Shown: in pieces, positions 1-9,572 of the stretch | Position numbering within the stretch: the first letter of the stretch is position 1 | Layout of the letters: each line of letters starts with the position of its first letter | Assembly: GCA_033064195.1 (NCBI GenBank) | Contig: JARBJD010000065.1 | Span: 124,001-188,000 of the forward strand | Direction of reading: 5' to 3' | From: Blattamonas nauphoetae | Lineage: Eukaryota; Preaxostyla; Oxymonadida | Length of the DNA stretch: 64,000 nucleotides | The notes under the pieces: generated by a model | What the model was told of the DNA's origin: nothing | The model's database searches: none | The model's input: only the letters and a program-made list of their open reading frames with translations | Made by a program: the position numbers and the translations under genes

Positions 1-1458
1 GCGAGTTGCATCCCTCTAATCCGATCCAAATCGGATCCTGTTCTGATCGGAGCAGTGACGATCCAATCAATCCAACATCTTCTCGGAAATCGAACAATTC
101 TCGAACGAGCTATTTTGGCGTCGCTGGACGTTCCTCCGATGATCTCGTCAGAGTTTGTGAAAGGAAGAGAAGGCGTGTCTGACAAAAAACGGTTTGTAGA
201 AGCCCAACACACGCTGAAGAGGAATCGACAGCGAGCGAAAGAACGAGTGAGAGAAACAGGAGAACATGGGCGAGATCGGAAAGATCGGTTCCTGCATTCC
301 CACATCCAACAATTCGAGCCAACTCTGTTCACTCCATCTTCTGTCCTCGCTGGATCCCATCCGCCTTCTCGTTTAGCGTCTCCATCGAACATGTTTCTGA
401 GCAAGCAAAGACATGGAATACCAGGAGACACAGCTCATCTTCCGCACCATCCAGACTTCCGCATCAAATCAACCTCACCCATGTCACTCTCTCAACACTC
501 GAATCTGAGTCTGAGTGGAAATCAAGGAGAGGAGGTGTTGTGTTGGGATTGGAATGGCCAAACAGAATCTGTTGACATTTCTCGAATCTTGCCAAAGCCG
601 CTCATGTTCCATGGCTTCGTCAATCCCGCTGTTTCGAGAGTCAACTCATTCTTCTGTCAAGGCGAAGAGAATAAAGATGCTCTGAAGAAGGATGTGGTCG
701 TTGATGAAGAGGATTGTGATCAACAGAAAGATGAGAATCTGTTAAGTCCAATGCCAACGCTCCCAAAACTGTCATCTCCTCAAACAACCTCTGAAGACCA
801 TCAACCACCTCATTCCCTCCCTCGCTCGTTTGTGACTCGCTTCACTCTCGACGTCACGGCCCCTGCCAACCCCGAAATCATCCAACCAATCATCCACCAC
901 ACAGACTCTCCCATGAACAAACACTCAAAAGATTCTGATTCATGTTCGAGTTCGAATTCGGACGCACAATCACCAAAGATTTCGTCGAGTGACATTCTTT
1001 TACAACAGAAGCACTTCGCCTCTCATCGAACATTCCGAGAGACACATGCAATATCTCAACACATTCTGGCGAAGATGGAATCGATCGCCGACGACGAAGA
1101 AGCGTGGAAAGCAATGATCCGCCAGAAGAAGAAAAACGAAGAGAAAGACGAAGGCTGTGCAGTGATCGAAATGAACGACCAGTGGGTCCTGATTGACCGC
1201 GCTCCGTTTGAACTGTCTGTGGAGACAACACTGAACAAGGCACAAGGCGTGTTCGTCATGCTCGCTTTGGATTTCTGCATCGTCGTCGAGCAAGGAGTGT
1301 ATTGTGGGCTGCTCTTCAGAAGTGATTTTGAGCAAGTGTTCAGAACAGAGTATGACGTTGTGGAGAGACGATTGATTGAGAAGGAGAAGAAAAGGGCGGA
1401 GAAGAAGAAGAGAAAGAGGGAGAGGAAGACGGATGAGGACGAAATGGAGGAGAAATGA
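1..1458 (+). CDS. CLC-type chloride channel/transporter, cytosolic CBS tail (5' partial)
   Basis: The reading frame is open from base 1, so this is the 3' end of a longer gene; no start codon in the window should be trusted. The first ~30 residues (CIPLIRSKSDPVLIGAVT and on) read like the end of a first CBS domain. Near residues 405-450 comes a second CBS-like segment with the CLC-style pattern of a hydrophobic strand, an aromatic-Gly turn and a final RSDFEQVF resembling the usual RxDL. Paired CBS domains in the cytosolic tail regulate CLC anion channels and exchangers; all membrane helices would lie upstream of the window. The ~340-residue linker between the two CBS segments is Ser-rich, charged and apparently disordered, which is long for the family. 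It ends in a Lys/Arg/Glu-rich tail and TGA. An isolated CBS-pair protein is the alternative. Confidence 0.6.
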   Translation, partial: ASCIPLIRSKSDPVLIGAVTIQSIQHLLGNRTILERAILASLDVPPMISSEFVKGREGVSDKKRFVEAQHTLKRNRQRAKERVRETGEHGRDRKDRFLHSHIQQFEPTLFTPSSVLAGSHPPSRLASPSNMFLSKQRHGIPGDTAHLPHHPDFRIKSTSPMSLSQHSNLSLSGNQGEEVLCWDWNGQTESVDISRILPKPLMFHGFVNPAVSRVNSFFCQGEENKDALKKDVVVDEEDCDQQKDENLLSPMPTLPKLSSPQTTSEDHQPPHSLPRSFVTRFTLDVTAPANPEIIQPIIHHTDSPMNKHSKDSDSCSSSNSDAQSPKISSSDILLQQKHFASHRTFRETHAISQHILAKMESIADDEEAWKAMIRQKKKNEEKDEGCAVIEMNDQWVLIDRAPFELSVETTLNKAQGVFVMLALDFCIVVEQGVYCGLLFRSDFEQVFRTEYDVVERRLIEKEKKRAEKKKRKRERKTDEDEMEEK

Positions 1459-1989
1459 AATGTTCGGAGGATTCGAGAGAATCGACAGGAACTCTGATGG
1501 AATATCAGATTGATGCAGAGGAGGAGATGTCCAACGTTTCTGGGAATTGCGCTGGGTCAGATTGTTGATTTATGTTCGTTTGAGTGTCGGTTTCCCACTC
1601 ACAAAACCAAACCATGAACAGAACCCAGAAACATAGATACACTATTCACTCGACATCTCTTCGCGGAATCTTAACACTTTGTTTTGAAAGAAATGGAACA
1701 ATTCAAATGAAATGATACGTTTTTCGTTGTTAATTTCTAAATGTTCACAGAAAGTGGAGATTAGTTGGACAACTCACTTCATTTACGCTTTTGTGTGGAC
1801 GATGTATTGAGAATGGGATGAAAAAACAGAAGAGAAATGCGTTGTTTCGTGAGATGGGAACAATCAATGAAATGAAACTGAATGTGAAGGTGTGAATGGA
1901 ATCTGACTCCCTCTAATCATACACCCTGCTCAAGTTTGCCCCACAGAAGTTCATCATCACTTTTGATTGTGCTGTGATGTTGCTCTCAT
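1459..1989. other. Intergenic, no gene seen
   Basis: This is 3' flank of the CLC gene, A/T-rich, with no convincing ORF, splice pattern or RNA gene. Confidence 0.5.
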
Positions 1990-1991
1990 AC

Positions 1992-2345
1992 AGGGTGGCC
2001 CAGAAGTAGTCTAACCGTATGGGTCGATCACTTTTCTTCGATCTTGCGCAATTGACCCCAATCGTCTTTCTCTTCTTTCCTATGCTTCAAAATTTCCCTT
2101 CTTTTCATTTCACAAGTGCTTCCTCGACTGTAGTCTCGATGGATCTCATGAAACGGGACTGACTCCGTTTTTTGAACACTCCTTTCTTGAGCGGACAAGG
2201 ATTGTTGATCAACGAAACAGTGGTGAAAAGAAAAGAAGTGAAATTAAGAAGCATTGTAGTGAGGAGAAAGACGATTGGTGTCAACGGAATTTGTTCGACG
2301 AGAAGTGATCGACCCATAGGGTTAGACTACTTCTGGGCCACCCTG
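1992..2345. mobile_element. 354-bp Tc1/mariner-type MITE, near-palindromic
   Basis: The element starts with CAGGGTGGCCCAGAAGTAGT, and the inverted sequence ends it. TA dinucleotides flank both ends (1990-1991 and 2346-2347), the target duplication typical of Tc1/mariner. The arms pair imperfectly over at least ~150 bp each, so the whole element can fold into one hairpin. It encodes nothing and would need a transposase supplied in trans. The CAGGGTG-type terminus is common in mariner/IS630-group MITEs. Several arm differences suggest it is not very young. Confidence 0.85.
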
Positions 2346-2347
2346 TA

Positions 2348-2596
2348 CTTCCTGTACCCAAAGTCCTGCTTTCCAAAATGGGAGCCATGTTCGAAAATAG
2401 CTATCAAAAACTGAGAAAATGGTTGTCTAATTTAGAGTAGGCTATCATAGGGAGCCGCAGACTACGTGTTCGGCAGAAAGGGAGAACGAGAGGTTTTGAT
2501 CGAACCCAACATTAAATCAAAGTACCAGTTCTTTTTTCTCTAATCTTGGAAGTTAGTCATATGGATCAAATTGGTAAACAATCAGCCCTCATACAG
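2348..2596. other. Intergenic, no gene seen
   Basis: No coding or structural signal was recognised between the MITE and the SINE-head repeat. Confidence 0.4.
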
Positions 2597-2667
2597 TAGG
2601 GATGGGCAGCGGTCGGTCCGACTGCTCGTCGACCGACCGACTGCTTTTTTTGCGATCGTGCCCTTTT
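2597..2667 (-). repeat. Head-only copy of the GGTCGG-headed SINE-like repeat
   Basis: It reads tagggatgggcagcggtcgg, then a GC-rich palindrome, a T run and ...gtgccctttt. The same ~70 bp occurs at 12826-12898. The first ~20 bp match, in inverse orientation, the outer end of the full elements at 5617-5937 and 15380-15702. It looks like a truncated or subfamily copy lacking the tRNA-like core. The strand given is arbitrary. Confidence 0.7.
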
Positions 2668-2762
2668 CCTCCAAAATCGATGATCTTGTCGCTGAGATAG
2701 TTTTTTCACACTTTTCTTCAATTTCCTTTGTTTCTAAGTGAATTGTTGTGAAATGGTGATGA

Positions 2763-5545
2763 TCATGTTATTGAAAGATACTGGACTGAAACAGAACAAA
2801 CACATATGAAAGAGAGTGGAGTGAACTGTGAAACTATCCGCATTATCTCACTCTTTTCTTCTCGTTCGTCCTTCTCTTTCTCTTCTTCCCTCTCCCCTCT
2901 TCGCAGTTCCACTGTGGCGAACGCATTCTCCCTCCCAGACTGCTCTCCGCTGTCTGTGTCTGAGTCATCGATCTCCCCATCCACTCCCTCCATCCGCTCT
3001 GCACTCTCCCCTCCCTTCACTCCTTCCCCGTCCTCTTTCTTCTCATCGATCTTCTTCCTTCTCACTCGCAGCTTCAATTGCCCAAACAGACTCACATTCG
3101 ACTTCTTCTTCAGTTGTGGGGACGGTAGCGCAAAGGCAAACAGAATATCATTCGTCTTCCGCAGCATCTTCTTCAGCGCCCGCTGCGTCGAGATCTTCGC
3201 TGACAGTGCTCCGATCTCAAAGAAGCCCTTCATCTTCTCCTCCACCCTGTCCTTCTTCACCGACACAGACGGCAGCGGCAGTCCCATCACTCCAGACACA
3301 ATGTTCAGGCAGCGTCTCTCCCACAGAATGTCCACGCACAACGCCCCTTTCAGCTCGAACCGCCCGTCGGCTTGCATTCCGTCGTTCACTGCGCAGAACG
3401 TGGGTGTGAAGGAGTGTGGTGAGATGGAGCGGCTGCTGGTGAGGGAGGGAGAGACCGGCTTCGACTACGATAACTCCGAGTGGATCGACCTGAAGACGAC
3501 GAAGGATGGTGAACACAGTTTGGGCGTGCTGCCGAGCCGTTGTAGATGCAGCGAGAGAGAAGTGCCCTTTCGTTGTTGACTGCACATCAAACACGCCTGC
3601 TGCCAAAACACATCCCTTCGTCGCTTTCGCTTCGTGTCCAATTTTGAACTGCGAAAACATGATTGACATCCCATCTCCTCTCTTTTCCTCCTTCTTCTCT
3701 CCATTTTTCTCGTTGTCTTCTCCACTATCTCCCGCTGTGCATTGCGTCAGTTTCGTTATGCAGGTTCGTTCACATTCTGTCATTTCGCTCTTCCCGCAAT
3801 CCAACACGCATCCTTCGCTTTTCTGATAACACTGATCCACACACCGCTCAGTGTTGTGCATGGAGAACGACGGGCGAGTGTTCGGAGAGTTTGGGAGAGG
3901 TGCCTGTTGGGATGAGCAGAGTTCGACGCAGTTGAGAAGCGATGAGCGGCAATTCTGTTGGCAGGAGGACAGCTATGAGAGGATGGAGCGAGCGACGCAC
4001 AATTCTCCTCGTTGAAGACAGTCTGTGATGCAATCAGTTCCATTTTCGTCGAAAACTGACAGACATGAATCGAATGCTGCGACACATGGCGCGAGTGAGG
4101 GTGTATCGAGTGTTTACAGTGAAGATGCAAAGAATGATGGTTTGCAAAGCGAGAAACACGAGCGACGAGTGTCGATGAGAGTTTAAAGAGAGCACAGGTC
4201 GTCTGGTTGGATTTGGTGTAGTCCGTGTTCGAAGTTAGTTTGGCAGAGCAGTTCGCATTGGGTGATGTTCTGGTTGGTCAGAAAAAATGGAGAAAATGAA
4301 AAGGGGAGAAAAGAGGCGAATATGGTTGAAATATGAAGAAAAATGGAATAGAAAGGGAGAGGAGTGTGTCAGACCTCGTTTGAGAGAATGGGACAGCGTA
4401 GGACACATTCCATCTTCTCGTCGAAGCATTAAACATCGCAAATGGCTCTTTCTTCGTCTTTCTCTTTCTAAGTTTTGGTTTGTTCCAGTTCGGGTTCATT
4501 TTCAGTTTTTGGCTCGTCTTCTGTCTTCATTTGGGCATCCGGTTTTTGGTCACATTGGTTCGAGCAGAGACGGTATTGTGAGGAACAGATCCCATCGCAC
4601 AGGGAAGAACTGATCGACGGGGATGATTTGAGGGAAGAGGAGAGCTGGATGAAGATAATATTTGGATCACAGATGGCGGAGGCAGAGTCGGAGGAATGGC
4701 AGAAAATAATGAAGAAAAATTGTGAACAAACCTCGTGAGCTCCCTGAATGCAACTGTGGATGCAGGGACGCTGCTTTTGGAAGCAGGACAGAAGACACAT
4801 CCGATCTCCCTTGCACTTCATTTCGCACTTCTCTTGTTCATCCATACACACCCCCACATACACGCTTTTTTCCATTGGATGAGACGAGGCCGACGAAAGA
4901 GTGGACTTGGTTGGGATTCGAGTGGTCAGAAAGAGGGGAGTGGTGGGGGAGGACGGGTTGAATGTGACGCTGTCGGGATGCGCCCTTTTGCACTCCGATG
5001 CGCATGGAACTATACTTCCCTTCCTGGAAATGTGGCGCGGTTGCAATCCATCGACGAACAATCTTTTTATTCTCGTCGGGGATGTTGGACGAAAGTCCAA
5101 GGCACAGGATCTCACATGGAGCGTGTGATCATGACCACCTTCTGATTCTCACATGCTTGGAAGCCTTGTCGGATTCGTGTCCAGTGAGTGCTGCAACAAA
5201 TCACATATCAGAAAAGAGGAAAAGGCATGAATCGAGAAAAGGGTGTCATGTATTGTAAGGAGATGGAAAGGAACGCAAAGGAAGGCGGAGTATTAATGAA
5301 GGTGAGAACAGACTCATGTGGGAGAGGCACTTCAAGTGTGAGATAGTCGATGGAGGGGACATTTGTCTTCATCTGTGGAAATGTGGTTCAAGAATCCTGA
5401 AGAGAGAAATAATGTAGAAAAATCAAGAAAAAAATACTCAGGAGAAGATTAAGGAAGGATCGTTGATACTGGTGGTTATCATGTCTTGATCCAAGTCGGC
5501 TGTGGGACAGCTGGGTTCAAGAGTGAGATCCTGCAAGAGAACGAT
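2763..5545 (-). CDS. Multi-exon Cys-rich protein, coding status uncertain
   Basis: The minus-strand exons carry repeated Cys modules spaced C-x3-C-x6-C-x3-C: CVDQCYQKSEGCVLDC near 3800, CITDCLQRGELC near 4010, CSSQYRLCSNQC near 4560 and CEMKCKGDRMCLLSC near 4790. The C-terminal part (about 3389-2763) is a Cys-poor domain followed by an acidic, Lys/Glu-rich tail. Exon edges with GT and AG are visible, for example an acceptor just upstream of the block beginning DLTLEPSCP near 5530. Between about 4540 and 3900 the Cys frame runs on through four in-frame TAG/TAA codons without losing Cys spacing; these could be short unrecognised introns, decay, or readthrough. The 5' end is missing and may lie beyond the SINE and hAT insertions. 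No family was recognised; a secreted disulphide-rich protein is the best guess. Confidence 0.45.
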
Positions 5546-5616
5546 TGATATGTATTGAAAAGAAATAAAACACTATTTAACAATTATCTAAATCTATGGA
5601 AAGGTGTTCGAGTAAA

Positions 5617-5937
5617 AAGAAGGAGTCGGAGTCGGTCGGTCAGGCCGACTTTTTGTCCGATGTTGGGGAAAGACAGACCGACTCAGGGACTCTTGAACCA
5701 CGACCCCAGAAACAGTAATTTCGTGAAAAATGTGATGAACTAATTATAGAGATGTTGTGAATCAAAAATGAGAAAAAGGCAACAATAAAGTGTCCCGGGC
5801 GGGATTCGATCCTGGGTCCGGGGAACAAAAAGCTGCGGTGCTACCGCTCGACTAAAGGGCACTTCAAAAAAGTCGCCGACTGTTTTGTTTTTAGGGACTG
5901 GACTCGATGTTTTCAGACCGACCACCGCCCATGCCTA
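5617..5937 (-). repeat. tRNA-derived SINE-like element, copy 1
   Basis: It is about 321 bp and collinear over its whole length with the copy at 15380-15702, with moderate divergence. On the minus strand it begins taggcatgggcggtggtcgg and contains a 73-nt tRNA-like core at 5862-5790: an acceptor pairing GTGCCCT with GGGACAC (one mismatch), an A-box-like TTAGTCGAGCGGTAGCAC, an anticodon-loop CTTTTTG (anticodon TTT) and a B-box-like GGATCGAATCC. The D and T stems are degenerate, so it is not a functional tRNA gene; it is what a pol III SINE core would look like. The core sits ~75 bp inside the element rather than at its edge, which is unusual. Confidence 0.7.
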
Positions 5938-8321
5938 TCATACAGAGGTTTCAGATCGAATTCGGCAATTCTGACTCCGTCTTTCGGATTGTGGAAGATT
6001 CAGGAATTATTTGTACTCTCTGTTCGAACTACTACAAAAACATCTTCAAAACACAGAAAGCTTTCATCAATCATCCTTCCTCGACGCTAAAATTCAACAA
6101 TTTAACGAAACATATCTCGTCTAGAAGACATCAAGCAGCAGAAAACGATGATGTGCCCACGAATGTTCCAAACAAGCGGTCGCTCCCGCTTCCTCAACTC
6201 TCTGAAATTCTACTCCAAAATCTATTTCGTGCCGTGCATTGGATAGTCAAAAACAATCAACCGATCCAACTGTATTCGTCACTAATTGAACTTCTAGATC
6301 GAGCCTCGGGTGTGCCATCGGAATCAGTAGGCACATATAGATCTCATCGATCGTTTCGGAAAGGCTTAGCAATTCTTTCAAAGACCTTCGGCTTCAGATC
6401 AAACAATCTGAATTCATCATTTCCAAAGTTTTGTCTTGTTCTCGACACTACCACAGATTTACTGGGTCAAACCCATCTCATTATTTTACTAACGTTCCTT
6501 GATTTGGATTTCACGCCACAATCACAAATCCTCGCACTTCCTGCATTGGAAACCTCATCAGGAGAGGAAATGCAAATCTCGATTCAGAATGTTCTATCGA
6601 AGCACAATCTCGACGTCTCACAATGCATTGGGCTTTCGACAGACGGGGCCAGTTCGATGGTAGGTCTCCAAAATGGATTGCTGGGAAGACTTAAGAGGGT
6701 TGGGTTCTGTGGCTTGCACGTTCACTGTTTTGCCCATCGTGTGCAAATCCTCATCAACAGAGTCCAACAATTCACCCACAATTCTCAATTTAAGCAAGCG
6801 ATCAAAGAGCTCCAACGTGGTGCAGCGTGGCTAAGAAAGAGTGGGAACAGGAGGAAACGATTGGAGGCACTGCAGAGACACCAACATTCCCATCTCACAA
6901 CTATCCCGATTGTCCATCGAATCCGGTGGACGTCGGTGTATCGGTCTCTCACCCACGCTATCGCTGTCTTTTCTTCCATGAGAAAAGTCATCCAGTCTTT
7001 TGCTTCATCACGCAAAAAGGATCTATCCTTGAAGTCGGCTTGGTCAAGTTCTCTACTGTCACAATTTATCATTCTCGAACGAATTTTAACACCTCTAAAC
7101 AATCTGACACTTGCTGTGCAGTCGGAAAGGCTCACAGTTTTTACGCTTCAGCAGAAGCTCAATCAAACTATCCTGGAACTCTCTGAAATTGGCTCACCAT
7201 CTCTTCTCCTCGAGTCAATTTCGAATCGAACACTGTTTGATGCATCTCTACAGGATCTGGAAATTGTGAGTAATGGATTGAGGATGGCAGCTGATTTGGA
7301 GAAAGAGTTGCGGGCCGAGACAAAACAAGGAGAGTGGAGGTTGTTGGTGGACTTATTTTCTTGGACCGACGTAGACGAACTAATGATGTCGAGGAGCGCA
7401 TTCAAACAGCTATCGGATCTCCTCTCCGGACATTTTCCCACTTTTCAAACAATTTCTCTCGATGCTGAATTTGATCGTTATGTTCTAGTCTGTCAAGAGA
7501 ATCCAGGTCTTTCTCTCGAAAGAGGCCTCCAGAGGGCACTTCATTTCTCGAGTATGAACGACGTTGGTTCGTTTCCACGCATCACCCTTTTTTCTCACAT
7601 GTGTTTCATCCTTTCTCCTACTTCAGTTGCTGCTGAGAGAGGATTCAGCCGAAAGAACCGGATAAAGACTTCATTCCGAATGTCTCTCTCGAACAAAACC
7701 TTGGAGGCCCTCTTCCTTCACTCAACAAATGGGCCAGAGACTCTCTCAGAAGATCAGCTCACTTCACTCATCTCAAAGTTAAGACAAAAACATCCACTGA
7801 CTCGATATTCACCGATTCGACGCGGTGTGAAGCGCTATGGGTCTCCAGAAATCTCAGTTGGTGAAAAGGTGATGAAGCCAGGGATTGGATTTGGAACCCA
7901 GATTGAAAGGCTCTCAGCTGAAATGGATCGATGTGATGAATGGGAAAGAGAAAGTGAAGCTACTCTGGTCTGGAGCAGTTTGGCCAATGAACAGACTCAT
8001 TCTTCAATGCTGGTGCTCCCGTGTTCAAACGACTCAATCAGATCCATGCCAGTTCCATTTGATGCTCCACTTCACAATCACACCAACTTTGAACAGGTGA
8101 ATTCATTCCCTCCTCGTTTTGACCCGGTTTTCCAACATTTCTCTGGCCGCCGGAATCAAGAAGTGGAAAAGCAAGATACTCCTTCTTTGTCAACACAGAT
8201 TCAGAAAGCCTTTTCGTCACAGGAGGACAATTTCGGGACAGAACAGCAGGATTCTTCGGATCTGAATGAAGAAATGATGGAGAATTCGATGTTGTACCTT
8301 CCGACAATGCGATTTTCTTGA
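5907..8321 (+). CDS. hAT-superfamily DNA transposase
   Basis: This is an uninterrupted 804-codon ORF ending in TGA. Residues ~30-75 form a zinc-finger-like segment (TLCSNYY ... KHISSRRH). The RNase H-like core shows VLDTTTDLLGQTH (~175), GLSTDGASSMVG (~244) and HCFAHRVQI (~273), as in hAT transposases of the ZNF862/KIAA type. The C-terminal dimerisation block SPTSVAAERGFSRKNRIK is at ~570-590. Both candidate start codons (5907 and 5931) lie inside the SINE-like repeat that abuts the ORF, so either the repeat donated the start or the true N-terminus was replaced. I did not find terminal inverted repeats or an 8-bp target duplication. The intact frame argues for recent activity or domestication. 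Confidence 0.85.
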   Translation: MFSDRPPPMPIIQRFQIEFGNSDSVFRIVEDSGIICTLCSNYYKNIFKTQKAFINHPSSTLKFNNLTKHISSRRHQAAENDDVPTNVPNKRSLPLPQLSEILLQNLFRAVHWIVKNNQPIQLYSSLIELLDRASGVPSESVGTYRSHRSFRKGLAILSKTFGFRSNNLNSSFPKFCLVLDTTTDLLGQTHLIILLTFLDLDFTPQSQILALPALETSSGEEMQISIQNVLSKHNLDVSQCIGLSTDGASSMVGLQNGLLGRLKRVGFCGLHVHCFAHRVQILINRVQQFTHNSQFKQAIKELQRGAAWLRKSGNRRKRLEALQRHQHSHLTTIPIVHRIRWTSVYRSLTHAIAVFSSMRKVIQSFASSRKKDLSLKSAWSSSLLSQFIILERILTPLNNLTLAVQSERLTVFTLQQKLNQTILELSEIGSPSLLLESISNRTLFDASLQDLEIVSNGLRMAADLEKELRAETKQGEWRLLVDLFSWTDVDELMMSRSAFKQLSDLLSGHFPTFQTISLDAEFDRYVLVCQENPGLSLERGLQRALHFSSMNDVGSFPRITLFSHMCFILSPTSVAAERGFSRKNRIKTSFRMSLSNKTLEALFLHSTNGPETLSEDQLTSLISKLRQKHPLTRYSPIRRGVKRYGSPEISVGEKVMKPGIGFGTQIERLSAEMDRCDEWERESEATLVWSSLANEQTHSSMLVLPCSNDSIRSMPVPFDAPLHNHTNFEQVNSFPPRFDPVFQHFSGRRNQEVEKQDTPSLSTQIQKAFSSQEDNFGTEQQDSSDLNEEMMENSMLYLPTMRFS

Positions 8322-9480
8322 AAGAGAATGCCTCTTCAACATCCAAACTCACGCCTCGCCCGACTCCTCAAATCTCTATGCACAGGCCGCCTCTCACCCA
8401 CTTCGAGAGCTTCACAAGTGCAACACTCGCCAATGAGACAGGAACAGAAGAAGCTGTTCATGCCATCGCCTCCACACCCCAACCACCCCGCGCACTCGTC
8501 TCTCTTCGTCACCCTCGCTTTCGCCATCCCAACGCACCCCTCCCGCGATGATTGAATACGAAGGGAAGATCGTTCGTCGTCGCTACAACCCAAGTCGCAC
8601 ACCGTCCAACGACGACCATCTCTGGCGGAGAGTGCCGAAGTATCAAGTTGACAAATATCCCATGGAGGAGAGTGGATCAGAACCAATGACACCAGATTCC
8701 ATGATTTCGATGCACAACGAAGGGCTGCTGTCGACCGAACCAGAAAGAAGGAGGGTTTCTGAACCGATTCAAATCAGAGACTAAACAACCACACCTCCTT
8801 CCCTCCGCAGATCGACGGAGCACGCACACGAATCGGCAGTGGCGTCGCCTCGAGTGGTTCAGAACAGACTGTCGCTCCAATTTGAGGAGGTCAACCTGCC
8901 TGTTTTGAGGTTTACGAACTCTACGACAGCTGAAGGGATTCAAACGAGAGATATGATCCTGGAGATCCCAGAAGTGTTGGGGAAGGATGAGGAGATTGAC
9001 GGCACACACGATGAACAGGCAGTTCCAGCGACGGAACCAGCAATGGTGAAGGAACCAGCGGAAGAAACACAAGATTCACTTTCACAAAACTCATCATCAT
9101 CAATCCAAATTAGCAGTCTTTCTCACCAAAGCCAGGATCAAACTCCATCCGAATCGAAAGAAGAAGGCGACACACACACTCCTTCAAACTCGATCGCACC
9201 AACTCCTCCAATTTCGGCCAAGTCGCCACTTCACCACCGTCTCCCTCCCTCGAAGCTTCGAGCTCGCCAAGTCCTCCTTCTTCGCCATCTGATTCGTCGT
9301 CGTCCGCCTTCCTGTCTCAACTCACCAGCGGCGAAACACCAGCGCCTGTCTCGGAAACCAACGATTTCTTCAACACTCCGCAGGCCTCTCTCGTCAAACG
9401 ACAGTCAGGATTCACCAAAACAAGCCCTGATTTCCTGAGCGATTTGGATTCAACACAGACAAAATTGATTTAGAACCCGA
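8318..9480 (+). CDS. Disordered Ser/Pro-rich protein, fragment or multi-exon gene
   Basis: The reading frame starting ATGATTGAATACGAAGGG at 8548 continues to 9438, broken only by one TAA at 8782-8784. A second frame (SQLTSGETPAPVSETNDFF to KTKLI) carries the 3' end to a TAG near 9473. Composition is Ser, Pro, Thr and Glu-rich with no recognisable domain. The frame change near 9230 and the internal TAA suggest introns or decay. It may be the remnant of a host gene whose upstream part was displaced by the hAT insertion. Function unknown. Confidence 0.35.
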
Positions 9481-9572
9481 CAATAGAAGGGTTGAATGTA
9501 GAACGGAAGTCAAATTGCGGAATGAGAGGTCCTGAAAGAAAAGAGATGACGAAGACAACTCATCGTGGGGAA

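Noticed and set aside
3973-3996. Certain 24-bp intron in the Cys-rich gene
   Set aside because: GT...TAG and a pyrimidine-rich end fit, but its removal changes a Cys spacing that matches another module when retained; left as one of several explanations.
3900-4540. Possible genome-wide reassignment of TAA/TAG to glutamine
   Set aside because: DAD1 ends precisely at TAA after SFLG, and the giant, UGGT, RIC1-like and WD40 genes use only CAA/CAG for Gln over thousands of codons. The in-frame stops are better explained by introns or decay in that gene.
5790-5862. Functional tRNA-Lys(TTT) gene
   Set aside because: The 73-nt length, A and B boxes fit, but D and T stems are mismatched and the same core lies inside a repeated ~320-bp element at 15555-15627.
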